From Flectobacillus longus (GTDB taxonomy: Bacteria > Bacteroidota > Bacteroidia > Cytophagales > Spirosomataceae), in the NCBI RefSeq assembly GCF_030056705.1, contig NZ_JASHIC010000003.1, positions 1-62,614 of the forward strand: 62,614 bases of DNA, in the 5' to 3' direction. This document shows positions 1 through 8,812 of the stretch, one piece after another; the stretch's first letter is position 1; the number at the start of each line of letters is the position of its first letter. The translations under genes were made by a program, and so were the position numbers. The notes under the pieces were generated by a model that saw nothing but the letters and a program-made list of their open reading frames with translations, was not told where the DNA came from and did no database searches.

Positions 1-2
1 TC

Positions 3-881
3 TTACAATGTCATTGGTACATCCATCAATAGGATTTCTGCATCTTGTGTTAGGGCTTTCAAAGCGATAGATTTTGTATTCCAGATACCCAAGCCATCAC
101 GTTGATTAACGGTTTGTCCATCGATTTCAAAATCACCTTTTAAAATGAAAGCATATACACCGTTTCCTTGACGTTTGATGTCGTAGTTGGCGGTTATTCC
201 AGTATCAAAAGTTCCAATATTAAACCACGCATCTTGATGAATCCAAACGCCTGCATCTTCTGGATTAGGAGAGAGAATTTGTTGTAAACGATTGCGACGG
301 TCTGCAATATCTAGCGTCATTTGGTCATAACGAGGCGTAACATTTTTCTTATTAGGAAATACCCAAATCTGTAAAAACTTTGTTTCTTTATCGCTATTGC
401 GGTTGTATTCGCTATGATATACACCTGTACCAGCACTCATAACCTGAATATCTCCTTTTTTGATAACAGCCACATTGTTCATGCTGTCTTTGTGCTCAAG
501 GTCACCCTCTAATGGAATCGAGATAATTTCCATATTGTCGTGTGGGTGCGTTCCAAAGCCACGACCTGCTGCTACTTGGTCGTCGTTGAGTACACGCAAA
601 ACACCAAAGTGGACTCTTTCTGGATTGTAATAATTAGCGAAACTAAAAGTATGATGACTTTTTAGCCATCCATGATTGGCATAGCCACGAGTATCGGCTT
701 TATGCAATATTGTATTTGCCATGATTTTTGTCTGAGGATTGGGTAAATGATTCAAACCGATTACTTCCAATGGTTGCAATTCATCATTTTGATGATTGTT
801 GAGTTCTTTTCCTAGAACTTTAGAACTCACAAACATGCCAGTTCCCAATATGCCTTTCTTAAGAAATTCCTTGCGTTCCAT
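3..881 (-). CDS. Pirin family protein with N-terminal secretion-like extension
   Basis: Pirins are bicupin metalloproteins; some are quercetinases, others redox-linked regulators. The metal-site motifs are present: HPHDN in the first cupin and HSEYN after it, matching the HPH and HxE ligands of human pirin. From the ATG at 881 the protein is 292 residues, including about 53 residues before the usual pirin start (MANTILHKADTRG, ATG at 722). That extension opens MERKEFLKKG followed by a hydrophobic stretch, like a Tat signal whose second arginine is lysine. Either the protein is exported or the true start is 722; I cannot decide between them. An upstream non-ATG extension is unlikely. A Crp/Fnr regulator lies upstream on the same strand. 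Confidence 0.85.
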   Translation of the reverse strand: MERKEFLKKGILGTGMFVSSKVLGKELNNHQNDELQPLEVIGLNHLPNPQTKIMANTILHKADTRGYANHGWLKSHHTFSFANYYNPERVHFGVLRVLNDDQVAAGRGFGTHPHDNMEIISIPLEGDLEHKDSMNNVAVIKKGDIQVMSAGTGVYHSEYNRNSDKETKFLQIWVFPNKKNVTPRYDQMTLDIADRRNRLQQILSPNPEDAGVWIHQDAWFNIGTFDTGITANYDIKRQGNGVYAFILKGDFEIDGQTVNQRDGLGIWNTKSIALKALTQDAEILLMDVPMTL

Positions 882-1023
882 CGTCGTAAATCGTTTAAAT
901 AAATGAACAATACAAAGATGCACGAAGCACAAGCCTCAAAACATTGAACTAGGACAAGAATTTAGGAATAATTTGAAGATTTGAAAAGGATCTATATTAT
1001 TTCGCTTATCGCCTACAGTAATC

Positions 1024-1623
1024 CTACTGTTTTGCCAATTTGGCTCGGACTTTACTCAAAAATTCGGCAGAAATACCCAAATACGAAGCAATATAATGTT
1101 GAGGAACTCTTTGAGGAATACTTGGATATCTCTTCAGAAAATCAAGATACTTTTCCATCGCAGGTTTGGCAATGGTATTGATTAATCGGTTTTGAGTAAC
1201 AGACAAGTTCCGTTGTACTAGTAAACGGAAAAAACGTTCGAACCTAGGCGCTTTTTCGAGAAGTGTTTCTTTGGTGTTATGGTCAAGGTATAAAATTTCA
1301 CAAGCCTCAAGCGTTTCGATAAAAATGTTACTCGGAACTTGTTCATGAAAACTTGCAATATCACTTATCCACCAGCCTTCCACGGCAAATTGTAGAATAA
1401 CTTCCGCACCTTTATCGTCTAAATAATAAGTACGAGCACAACCTTTCACGATAAATGCTTCAATATCGCAAACGTCTCCAGCTTTTAGCAAAAAGGTTTT
1501 CTTCGGGACTTTTTTATAAGTCAATAGATCATTAAAAATGCTCAATTCTTCTGTTGTGAATGAAACATATTTACTAATAGCTTGATTAATGATATCGTTG
1601 TATTGACTTGAGTAAGGTTGCAT
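1024..1623 (-). CDS. Crp/Fnr family transcriptional regulator
   Basis: This 199-residue protein has an N-terminal cyclic-nucleotide-binding-type beta-roll (about residues 25-115) and a short C-terminal helix-turn-helix near residues 165-195 (RVPQHYIASYLGISAEFLSKVR). This is the short Crp/Fnr form abundant in Bacteroidota. No cysteine cluster for an Fnr iron-sulfur centre is visible, so the effector is unknown. The ATG at 1623 is preceded by a TAnnTTTG box on the minus strand (1657-1664). It lies upstream of the pirin gene on the same strand with a gap of about 140 bp, so it could regulate pirin; that is inference. Confidence 0.85.
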   Translation of the reverse strand: MQPYSSQYNDIINQAISKYVSFTTEELSIFNDLLTYKKVPKKTFLLKAGDVCDIEAFIVKGCARTYYLDDKGAEVILQFAVEGWWISDIASFHEQVPSNIFIETLEACEILYLDHNTKETLLEKAPRFERFFRLLVQRNLSVTQNRLINTIAKPAMEKYLDFLKRYPSIPQRVPQHYIASYLGISAEFLSKVRAKLAKQ

Positions 1624-1656
1624 AGGATACTGAAATAATGGGGCGTCAGCGTTTCA

Positions 1657-1664
1657 CAAAGATA
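1657..1664 (-). promoter_or_regulatory. Candidate -7 promoter box of the Crp/Fnr gene
   Basis: Read on the minus strand this is TATCTTTG, a full match to the Bacteroidota -7 consensus TAnnTTTG, 33 bp before the ATG at 1623. No convincing TTTG -33 box is seen at the usual distance. Confidence 0.4.
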
Positions 1665-1685
1665 GAATTATTTCTGATAGGAGAT

Positions 1686-2471
1686 TTAAAATCCTTCAAT
1701 TCTCCAAATACCAGCGGCATGAGTTTTATTTTTCTCACCAGCTGGAGTAATAGCAAGACAGGTAGTTTTTATCGTTAGGCTTTCTGTAAATTGAAAAGTA
1801 TTGGCAACTCCTTCTCTTATTAAATAACTCTTTTGAAAGCTGTCTAAGCTCCAATCATCTTGTATGGTGAATTGCTTAATTTTAGACTCTTCAACGCTGA
1901 AACTAAACAAGTCTTTATATAGCCCTGCTTCTTCCCACTTATCAGTTTGAGGATATATGTCAGTAGAATTTGCCGCAGCATATCGTGGAGGTATTAAGAA
2001 TTTCGATTGATAGGAAATAACATTATTAGATTGCCCGACAAAGTAGGTTTTAAACTCATCGTATTTTCCACAAATTAGAAAATAGGTATTTTTCCCCGTC
2101 CAAAGATTATAGTAGGCAAGTCTTATTATATCATCAAATAGTCTCTGAGGTTCTTCTGTGTTAATGTTAGAGGTATCTTTCTTGGCAAGTTTAAATTCGA
2201 ACACTTCTTCGATGTCGGACAAACCAGCATCTATTTCATGCAAGTCTTTTTCATAAATAACTAAATCTATTTTCCTGCTTTTGAATAAAGGATGAAGTTT
2301 TTCTAGTGCCACACGTTCGATGTGAGTACCAAAGGCAGTAATGGTATCAGCAATGGGATAACGGAGACTTGCTTCGTGGATTAACTGTTCTCTACCAATT
2401 CGGAGTTGGTAGCCCATCCATAGACATATTGCATCCACGATGGCATTTTCGCGAGTGTTATTGATGATCAT
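1686..2471 (-). CDS. Hypothetical protein with PD-(D/E)XK nuclease-like signature
   Basis: I do not recognise the family. The 261-residue protein is soluble, without a signal peptide. Residues E33, D69 (KIDLVIYE) and E92-x-K94 (FEFKLAK) follow the order and spacing of the PD-(D/E)XK nuclease core: helix Glu, then beta-strand Asp, then ExK on the next strand. This could be a restriction-endonuclease-like fold, but no methylase or helicase is adjacent. A 91-residue hypothetical gene lies 56 bp upstream on the same strand, suggesting co-transcription. Nuclease activity is inference from the motif only. Confidence 0.65.
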   Translation of the reverse strand: MIINNTRENAIVDAICLWMGYQLRIGREQLIHEASLRYPIADTITAFGTHIERVALEKLHPLFKSRKIDLVIYEKDLHEIDAGLSDIEEVFEFKLAKKDTSNINTEEPQRLFDDIIRLAYYNLWTGKNTYFLICGKYDEFKTYFVGQSNNVISYQSKFLIPPRYAAANSTDIYPQTDKWEEAGLYKDLFSFSVEESKIKQFTIQDDWSLDSFQKSYLIREGVANTFQFTESLTIKTTCLAITPAGEKNKTHAAGIWRIEGF

Positions 2472-2527
2472 AATAGGGTAGAAATGAAGATTTCAAATAG
2501 AGTATTTGATTCACATTGAAAAGCTTC

Positions 2528-2803
2528 TTAGGCTTCTAGTTTATGTTTAGTAATATCAAAATCTTCCTGACTCAGCTCATTGAGATGGTCACTGATAATA
2601 ACACGCATCCATGGATTGTCCAAATGAGCGTCTATAAGTTCGTAATAAGGTTTTGTTCCAACATATTGTTGAACAGCAAAGTCTAGTATCTTGGAAGGCT
2701 CTCCCGAACCTGTGTATAATAAGACAGCTATTTTACCAATCTTTCCGTTGGGTGACTTAAAATCAGTTTCATTGATTTTTAAGCCAGGAATATTATTATT
2801 CAT
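2528..2803 (-). CDS. Small conserved-looking hypothetical protein (91 aa)
   Basis: Function unknown. It is a compact 91-residue soluble protein with no signal peptide, membrane segment or repeat. The composition is ordinary for this genome and the ATG at 2803 is clean. It is first in a possible two-gene unit with the PD-(D/E)XK-like protein downstream, so the two may act together, although nothing in its sequence shows how. Confidence 0.55.
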   Translation of the reverse strand: MNNNIPGLKINETDFKSPNGKIGKIAVLLYTGSGEPSKILDFAVQQYVGTKPYYELIDAHLDNPWMRVIISDHLNELSQEDFDITKHKLEA

Positions 2804-2874
2804 AAGTAGATGTATTTTTCTTGTAAAAGTAAAGATATGTTTTGTATAATGCTAAACTATTTGTAGTCAAATGA

Positions 2875-3843
2875 TTATCTGTTATGGTTGTCCTTCACAA
2901 ACTCCCAAGTTCGATAATCTCCCCAATAAATGCCATTTTGATTAGGAGCGTAAAAACCACAATGTCCGCCGTGAGCAGGATATTCACTGAAAAGATAATT
3001 CGACTTTTTAGCTTTATCCAAAATCGCACAGCTTTCTGATAATACAGGATCGTTAGCGGCATTTAAGATTAAAGAAGGAATTCTTATTTGGTCTACCACA
3101 TGAATTGCACTACATGAATCATAATAGTCTGCTGCATTTTTGAGACCATGCAAAGGCGCAATATATTCTCCTGTAAACTCGTCTAAGGTTTTGTATTTTT
3201 CAAATAATGAAAACCATTTCGGGTCAATCAAATCAGTTCTTTTTTGTAAAAAACGATGAAGTTTACTTTTAAAACGATTTGCATAAAAGCCTTCGGCACC
3301 CATAGCATCCACACTTCCTTGAATATCGGTTGGCACTGAAATAGCCACTACTGATTTAATTTCTTGGGCTATGTTCGCACCTTGCTCTCCAGCATATTTG
3401 AGTGATATGTTTCCACCTTTGCTATATCCTACCAACGTAATTTGCTCATAATGTTTCATCGCTAAACAATGATTGACTACATACGCCAAATCTTGTGAAT
3501 CGCCATGCGTTGTTAATCGTTCTAGGCGGTTATTTTCACCGCTAAGTCCTCTGTGATTCCAGCAAATGGCATCCCAATGATTTTGATTAAACAACTTTAT
3601 CGCTCCCAAAATATAGGGTCGTGTGGCGTTTCCCAGAAATCCATGTGTAAAAATGACAAGCGATTTGCTAAGAACAGAACTTTTACTCCAATCCAAATCC
3701 AAAAAATCTCCGTCAGGCAATTCTATGCGCTCACGTGTATAATGCACACCCTCGACCTTACGAAGCGTAGAAGGGTAAATAGTCGAGAAATGTGGGTTTC
3801 TCCAGATATGTTTTGCTTTGTAAGATGACTCGATTAAAGGCAT
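2875..3843 (-). CDS. YheT family alpha/beta hydrolase
   Basis: This 322-residue cytoplasmic hydrolase has the YheT-type motifs in order: HGFLGN (oxyanion turn), GYSKGGN (nucleophile elbow, Ser within GxSxGG), NAANDPV (acid residue) and HGGHCGF (catalytic His). Length matches the family (about 320). Physiological substrates are poorly defined; members are esterases with acyl substrates. It lies 137 bp downstream of the YigZ-like gene on the same strand, separated by a hairpin. Confidence 0.88.
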   Translation of the reverse strand: MPLIESSYKAKHIWRNPHFSTIYPSTLRKVEGVHYTRERIELPDGDFLDLDWSKSSVLSKSLVIFTHGFLGNATRPYILGAIKLFNQNHWDAICWNHRGLSGENNRLERLTTHGDSQDLAYVVNHCLAMKHYEQITLVGYSKGGNISLKYAGEQGANIAQEIKSVVAISVPTDIQGSVDAMGAEGFYANRFKSKLHRFLQKRTDLIDPKWFSLFEKYKTLDEFTGEYIAPLHGLKNAADYYDSCSAIHVVDQIRIPSLILNAANDPVLSESCAILDKAKKSNYLFSEYPAHGGHCGFYAPNQNGIYWGDYRTWEFVKDNHNR

Positions 3844-3917
3844 ATTTTGGGAGTGATGAGTTTTGAGTGCGGAGTGTTGAATTTAGTAATTGCTCTTGAT
3901 TGAGGTATTAGCCTTGA

Positions 3918-3960
3918 GCTATCAGCAGGCAGCATAAAAACTTATCCGATTGCTGATAGC
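3918..3960. terminator. Intergenic inverted repeat between the YigZ and YheT genes
   Basis: GCTATCAGCA (3918-3927) pairs perfectly with TGCTGATAGC (3951-3960) across a 23-nt loop. It lies after the minus-strand YigZ-like gene. No strong T tract follows, so it may be a weak terminator or an mRNA-stability hairpin. The surrounding words resemble short motifs also seen near 16.9, 56.0 and 59.6 kb. Confidence 0.4.
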
Positions 3961-3980
3961 TAACGGCTGAAAGCTCTTCG

Positions 3981-4595
3981 TCAGACTGTTGCGATATGTT
4001 CAATCTCAATTGGTTCGATTTTTTCGAGTTTACCAATAATTTGATTAGTCATATTTCTACGAAATTCTAGTTGTAAAGTACATTGATTGTCAAAAAGTTG
4101 ATTCTTGACTTTCAGCCCAAATTCTTTTACCACTTTCATCACATCATTCATTTGAACAAACTCAAAACGTACTTCATAAATCTCATTAACTGTTTTTTCA
4201 ATGATTTCCGCATTGACTAAGGCTTCTTGAGTAGCCGTTTTGTAGGCGTTAATCAGACCCGGAACGCCTAATAAAGTGCCACCAAAATAACGAACGACTA
4301 CCACCAAAATATTAGTTATATCTTTTGACAATAAGACATTTAAAATTGGTTTTCCCGCCGAACCAGAAGGCTCTCCGTCGTCGTTGACCCTAAAATTGGT
4401 ACGATCTTGTCCCAAGCGATAGGCATAGCAATGATGAACCGCTTTGAAATGTTCCTTTTTGAGTTGCTCCACTAGTTCTTTTACCTCTGACTCGTCTTCA
4501 ATAGGATAGGCATAGGCAAAAAATTTACTGCCCTTATCTTTAAATAGCCCTTCAGCCGAGCCAGTAATGGTTTTGTAAGTATCTTCAAATAACAT
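3981..4595 (-). CDS. YigZ/IMPACT family protein
   Basis: This 204-residue protein has the UPF0029/IMPACT N-terminal domain. Visible motifs are KFFAYAYPIEDE, HHCYAYRLG, NDDGEPSGSAGKPI and VVVRYFGGTLLG, the last being the family's most conserved patch. The C-terminal part corresponds to the ferredoxin-like DUF1949 region. Bacterial members are implicated in ribosome-associated or translation-stress functions, but the reaction is not established. Length agrees with E. coli YigZ (about 205). It is transcribed divergently from the Rqc2-like gene. Confidence 0.9.
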   Translation of the reverse strand: MLFEDTYKTITGSAEGLFKDKGSKFFAYAYPIEDESEVKELVEQLKKEHFKAVHHCYAYRLGQDRTNFRVNDDGEPSGSAGKPILNVLLSKDITNILVVVVRYFGGTLLGVPGLINAYKTATQEALVNAEIIEKTVNEIYEVRFEFVQMNDVMKVVKEFGLKVKNQLFDNQCTLQLEFRRNMTNQIIGKLEKIEPIEIEHIATV

Positions 4596-4754
4596 AAAAT
4601 CTCAATTTTGATAGTTGCATAGCTCTTGATGGCGCCGTGCATAATATCTACAAATTTACTTAAGTAATTGGAGAAAATGATGCAATTAAGGATGATACGT
4701 GTTTGACTTCGTTGCTGAGTAGTTTGTAGCTACTACATAAAGCATAATTATGCG

Positions 4755-4762
4755 TAACTTTG
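4755..4762 (+). promoter_or_regulatory. -7 promoter box of the Rqc2-like gene
   Basis: TAACTTTG is a full match to TAnnTTTG, about 63 bp before the ATG at 4826. It overlaps the upstream in-frame TTG (4760), so transcription probably starts downstream of that codon. This supports the ATG at 4826 as the real start. Confidence 0.5.
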
Positions 4763-4825
4763 TATTTTGAGATTGAAAACCGATATCGTATCAAATATCT
4801 GTTGGTACGATTAAAAGATATTATA

Positions 4826-6403
4826 ATGCAAACGAATTATTATTTTCTTCGACAGCTTTCGAAGCGATTGGAAGAGGAGTTGGTAGGTTTGGTATTTGCC
4901 GAATGTTTTTCGCAAGAAAAAGATGAATTGGTTTTAGGCTTTTGTACAGATGGAAAACAGTGGAGAAAAAAGCGTGATTTTTATATTAAAGCTGTTTTGC
5001 ATCCTGATTTTGCCTGTTTGAATTTTCCTGATGATTTTCGTCGCGCTGGGCGTAACTCGGTCGATTTGTTCAAGGAAATCAATGGTTTGAGGGTTGAAAG
5101 AATCCAACAATTTTTTAACGAAAGGGCTTTTGCACTGCATTTTGAAAACAATTTTACCCTGTTATTCAAAATGTACGGTAATCGCTCGAATATCGTCTTA
5201 TTCGAAGGTGACGAGGTACTAGATTTGTTTCATAACAAATTGGTTGTCGATAATAACCTTTCTCTCCAAACACTCGACCGTCCGATTGATCAGAGTTTTG
5301 AGGCTTTTGTGGCAGCTAATGGACAACTAAACGTATTATTCCCAACTTTTGGAAAAGAAATCGTAAAGCTAATTCAGGGAAAAATTAAGGCATTAGAACA
5401 GCCAACACTCGAACAGCAATGGGCAATAGTTCAAGAAATACTCAATCAGTTGGAGGCTTCTCAGTTTTATATCAAAACCATCGATTATCAACCTGTGTTG
5501 TCGATGGTGCAGGAGGGTGGCGAACTGGTAAAAACCTTGACAGACCCTATTTTAGCGAGTAATGAATTATACTACTCTTTTGCCAAGATTAATGTTTTTG
5601 ACAAAGAAAAAGGACAGTCTATTCGTCATTTACAAAAGCAAATCTCACGTACCCAAACATATATTGATAAGTCATATACGCAGCTTTCGAGCTTGGAAGA
5701 GGATGTCAAACATGAAGAAATTGCCAATATCATTATGGCCAATTTGCATGCGATTCCTGAGCGGACAGAGGTAATAGAGTTGTATGATTTTTATCGTGAC
5801 AAACCTATTAAAGTACGGTTGAAGCCTGATTTGACCCCCCAAAAGAATGCTGAAAACTATTACCGAAAAGCTAAAAATGAAAAGATAGAAATCCAAAAAC
5901 TCATGGAGAATATCGAGGCTAAAGAGGCATTGATGCAAGAATTGCAGGGACATATCAGCAAAGTGGAGGCAATTGAAAGTCTGCGAGAATTGCGAAAATA
6001 CATTAAGAATAACGTTATCGAGCAAACCGATAAGCAGGTGCTGACAGTACAAGATTTATTCAAATATGTAAATTACCAAGGTTGGGAAATCTTAATTGGT
6101 AAAAATTCCAGAAATAACGATTTGCTTACTCAACGATATGCTCGAAAAGAAGACTTATGGCTTCATGCTCGTGATGTATCTGGCTCACACGTGGTCATTC
6201 GCCGACAAGCTGGGAAGAAGTTTCCAGTAAATGTCATTGAGAAGGCAGCAGGAATTGCAGCCTATTATTCTAAGCGTAGAAATGATACACTGTGCCCTGT
6301 GATTGTTACACCCAAAAAATATGTTCGCAAAACCAAGGATTTGATTGAAGGTCAGGTAATTGTAGACAAAGAAGAGGTTGTGCTTATTGAGCCAAGTTTG
6401 TAA
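4826..6403 (+). CDS. rqcH: Rqc2/RqcH homologue (NFACT family) of ribosome quality control
   Basis: RqcH/Rqc2 binds 60S/50S subunits holding peptidyl-tRNA and directs C-terminal tailing that marks stalled chains for decay. The domains run in order: NFACT-N (about 1-190, including MYGNRSNIVLF), a middle region with a long coiled coil (about 265-400) and NFACT-R near 415-510, which carries DLWLHARDVSGSHVVIR, the most conserved family motif. It has 525 residues from the ATG at 4826; an in-frame extension to a TTG at 4760 overlaps the promoter and is rejected. It is transcribed away from the YigZ-like gene and ends in a repeat-associated terminator. Confidence 0.85.
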   Translation: MQTNYYFLRQLSKRLEEELVGLVFAECFSQEKDELVLGFCTDGKQWRKKRDFYIKAVLHPDFACLNFPDDFRRAGRNSVDLFKEINGLRVERIQQFFNERAFALHFENNFTLLFKMYGNRSNIVLFEGDEVLDLFHNKLVVDNNLSLQTLDRPIDQSFEAFVAANGQLNVLFPTFGKEIVKLIQGKIKALEQPTLEQQWAIVQEILNQLEASQFYIKTIDYQPVLSMVQEGGELVKTLTDPILASNELYYSFAKINVFDKEKGQSIRHLQKQISRTQTYIDKSYTQLSSLEEDVKHEEIANIIMANLHAIPERTEVIELYDFYRDKPIKVRLKPDLTPQKNAENYYRKAKNEKIEIQKLMENIEAKEALMQELQGHISKVEAIESLRELRKYIKNNVIEQTDKQVLTVQDLFKYVNYQGWEILIGKNSRNNDLLTQRYARKEDLWLHARDVSGSHVVIRRQAGKKFPVNVIEKAAGIAAYYSKRRNDTLCPVIVTPKKYVRKTKDLIEGQVIVDKEEVVLIEPSL

Positions 6404-6409
6404 TTACCC

Positions 6410-6434
6410 GTAGAGACGTAATACTTTACGTCTC
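6410..6434 (+). repeat. R1 dispersed palindromic repeat, copy 1
   Basis: GTAG followed by the perfect inverted repeat GAGACGTAA / TTACGTCTC (6413-6421 and 6426-6434). It is one of five R1 copies in this window (others at 6531, 8769, 14005 and 51941) and lies directly after the Rqc2-like stop codon. Confidence 0.7.
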
Positions 6435-6464
6435 AAACTGAGTCAGGCATAGCATAATAATAGC

Positions 6465-6500
6465 AAAAAGCGGTTAGAAATTGTTTTCCAACCGCTTTTT
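6465..6500 (+). terminator. Terminator hairpin of the recurrent AAAGCGGT type, copy 1
   Basis: AAAAAGCGGTT (6465-6475) pairs with AACCGCTTTTT (6490-6500), with an A-tract before and a T-tract after, so it can end transcription in both directions. Nearly the same hairpin recurs at 8699 and 51874, each followed about 30 nt later by an inverted R1 copy. Confidence 0.75.
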
Positions 6501-6530
6501 TGATGCAGTACAAAATATGAAATTGGATTT

Positions 6531-6554
6531 AGACGTAAAGCATTATGTCTCTAC
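6531..6554 (-). repeat. R1 dispersed repeat, copy 2 (inverted)
   Basis: On the minus strand this reads GTAGAGACATAATGCTTTAC then GTCT, matching copy 1 with two changes. It is the R1 partner of the terminator at 6465-6500. Confidence 0.7.
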
Positions 6555-6881
6555 AAAAAAATTAATAAAATTTGACACCTCATACCTGAAATAAATTATT
6601 TTTTATATCAAAAAGTTGCAATTGTTGTGCTAAGTAAAGTACTTTTGCTATTGTAGAACAGTGTAGAACTGTATAATATAATGTGCAATCATTTGAGCAT
6701 CAAAAAAATTTGGATTATTCTTATAAAATCAGAATTAATTTCAAGTTTTTAACACAATATTGATATAAGTACCCAGTAAATAAATACATATTGCGTTGTT
6801 TGTTTTGCTTTTAAAATTGTAACTTTCAGATTCAAAATTTAATTTATCCCTGATTATAAACTATTCAAATCAATTCAACCC
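6555..6881 (+). promoter_or_regulatory. AT-rich upstream region and candidate promoter of the symporter gene
   Basis: This stretch is gene-free and very AT-rich. The only signal I can support is TTTG (6799-6802), 17 bp, then TAACTTTC (6820-6827), a near match to the Bacteroidota promoter, about 55 bp before the ATG at 6882. No ORF or structured RNA is apparent. Confidence 0.4.
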
Positions 6882-8555
6882 ATGCACAAAGGACTGGAAC
6901 TTATTGATTATCTGGTATTTCTCATTTATTTCGTGGTAGTGGCTGGCTATGGCTACTGGATTTATCAAAAGAAAAAATCAAAAGAAGCATCTTCTACAGA
7001 TTTCTTCTTAGCTGAAGGTTCGCTTACATGGTGGGCAATTGGAGCATCGATGATTGCTTCAAACATTTCGGCAGAACAGTTCATTGGTATGGCTGGTAAC
7101 GGCTACAAAATGGGTTTGGCAATTTCGACTTATGAGTGGATGGCTGCTGCTACGCTTATTATTGTGGCGGTATTCTTTATGCCAATCTACTTGAAGAACA
7201 AAATCTTTACAATGCCTCAATTCCTGAAACAACGCTATAACTCTACTGTGAGTACGATTATGGCTATTTTCTGGTTGATTTTATATGTTGTAGTAAACCT
7301 TACATCTATTCTATATCTTGGTGCATTGGCAGTTTCGACTATCTCAGGTCTTGATTTTACCTTGTGTATGTGGTGCTTAGCAATTTTTGCGGTAATCATC
7401 ACCTTGGGAGGTATGAAAGTAATTGGTTTTACAGATGTAATTCAGGTATTCTTCTTGATTTTGGGTGGTTTGTGTACTACTTATCTAGCTTTGACTTTGG
7501 TATCAGACCAATTTGGTTCTCAAGGTGCAATGGAAGGTTTGAGTCATATTTTCAATAAGGCAGATGACCATTTCCACATGATTTTGAAAAGAGATAATCC
7601 AAACTTTACTTCTTTGCCAGGTTTGACAGTGTTAGTAGGTGGTATGTGGATTGTGAACTTGAACTATTGGGGATGTAACCAGTATATTACACAGCGTGCT
7701 TTGGGTGCTTCGTTACCAGTAGCTCGTGAAGGTTTGTTGTTTGCAGGTTTCTTAAAATTATTGATGCCAATCATCGTAGTATTGCCAGGTATTGCTGCTT
7801 ATGTATTGCATGCCAATGGTATGTTCCAACAAGAAATGCTTGGTGCTGATGGTACAGTAAACGCTGACCACGCATATCCAGTATTGTTGAACTTGCTTAC
7901 GCCAGGTTTGAAAGGTTTGTCTTTTGCGGCATTGACTGCGGCTATTGTAGCATCTTTGGCTGGTAAAGCGAACTCTATCTCGACGATTTTTACCCTAGAT
8001 ATTTATCAAAAATTCTTTAATAAGGAGGCTTCTGAAGAGCAATTGGTAAAAACTGGTCGTATCGTGATTGTAATAGCTATGGTACTTGCTATTTTGATTT
8101 CTCCATATTTGGGTATCGATAAAAAAGGTGGTTTTGACTTTATTCAAGAAATGACTGGATATGTATCTCCAGGTATCTTTGCGGTATTCTTGTTAGGTTT
8201 CTTCTGGAAACGTGCTAACTCGGCAGGTGCTATGGCTGCAACGATTGGTTCGGTTGTAATTTCATTGGTATTGAAAGATTTGCCAGAAATGACAGGTATG
8301 TATGATACTGTGTTTTACTCATCATTCTTGGATGGAGAAGGACATCATATCATTCCATTCCTTGACCGTATGGGCTTAACATTCTTAATCTGTGTGTTGA
8401 TGATGGTAGTATTAGGTTTGGCAGATTCATCAACAAAAGATGGTGAGAAAGCGTTGAAAATCGATGCTTCTATGTTCAAAACTAACACGGCATTTGCAGT
8501 TGGAGCTTCTGTGATTATTGCTATTCTTGTGGTTCTTTACACAGTATTCTGGTAG
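6882..8555 (+). CDS. Sodium/sugar symporter of the SSS family, vSGLT-like
   Basis: This inner-membrane Na+-coupled solute transporter of 557 residues has about 14 hydrophobic segments. Motifs match Vibrio vSGLT closely: NISAEQFIG (the Gln of the sugar site), a Glu in the next helix (YEWMAAA), NLNYWGCNQYITQRA (Asn and Tyr of the sugar site) and AALTAAIVASLAGKANSIST, the Na2-site helix. A sugar substrate is therefore likely; galactose or glucose specificity is not proven. It is a single-gene unit between two repeat-type terminators. It may supply substrate to the sugar genes at 15.5-18.3 kb, but that link is only inference. Confidence 0.9.
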   Translation: MHKGLELIDYLVFLIYFVVVAGYGYWIYQKKKSKEASSTDFFLAEGSLTWWAIGASMIASNISAEQFIGMAGNGYKMGLAISTYEWMAAATLIIVAVFFMPIYLKNKIFTMPQFLKQRYNSTVSTIMAIFWLILYVVVNLTSILYLGALAVSTISGLDFTLCMWCLAIFAVIITLGGMKVIGFTDVIQVFFLILGGLCTTYLALTLVSDQFGSQGAMEGLSHIFNKADDHFHMILKRDNPNFTSLPGLTVLVGGMWIVNLNYWGCNQYITQRALGASLPVAREGLLFAGFLKLLMPIIVVLPGIAAYVLHANGMFQQEMLGADGTVNADHAYPVLLNLLTPGLKGLSFAALTAAIVASLAGKANSISTIFTLDIYQKFFNKEASEEQLVKTGRIVIVIAMVLAILISPYLGIDKKGGFDFIQEMTGYVSPGIFAVFLLGFFWKRANSAGAMAATIGSVVISLVLKDLPEMTGMYDTVFYSSFLDGEGHHIIPFLDRMGLTFLICVLMMVVLGLADSSTKDGEKALKIDASMFKTNTAFAVGASVIIAILVVLYTVFW

Positions 8556-8698
8556 TTTTTTAACAGAAATAACATAGATAGAATCTTGTAGGGTTAAGTT
8601 TGATAGATTGATGAGATAAAATATTCGTAATCAAAACTTATCAAATTTATTTAAGTAATTCCGAATTATTTAACTAGGATGATTCTGTTAATTTTATC

Positions 8699-8737
8699 AA
8701 AAAAGCGGTCGAAAATTATTTTTTCGACCGCTTTTTT
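8699..8737 (+). terminator. Terminator hairpin of the recurrent AAAGCGGT type, copy 2
   Basis: AAAAAAGCGGTCGAAAA pairs with TTTTCGACCGCTTTTTT, a long A/T-flanked stem that can work in both directions. It lies about 145 bp after the symporter stop and is followed 31 nt later by an inverted R1 copy. Confidence 0.8.
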
Positions 8738-8768
8738 GGTTTTATGATACTTGATATTGCATGGTTTA

Positions 8769-8792
8769 AGACGCAAAACATTGCCTCTCTAC
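8769..8792 (-). repeat. R1 dispersed repeat, copy 3 (inverted)
   Basis: On the minus strand it begins GTAGAGAGGCAATG and ends TTTTGCGTCT, the R1 pattern with several substitutions. Together with the hairpin at 8699 it forms the same composite as at 6465-6554 and 51874-51964. Confidence 0.65.
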
Positions 8793-8812
8793 AGCAAGAG
8801 CACAAAATTTAA

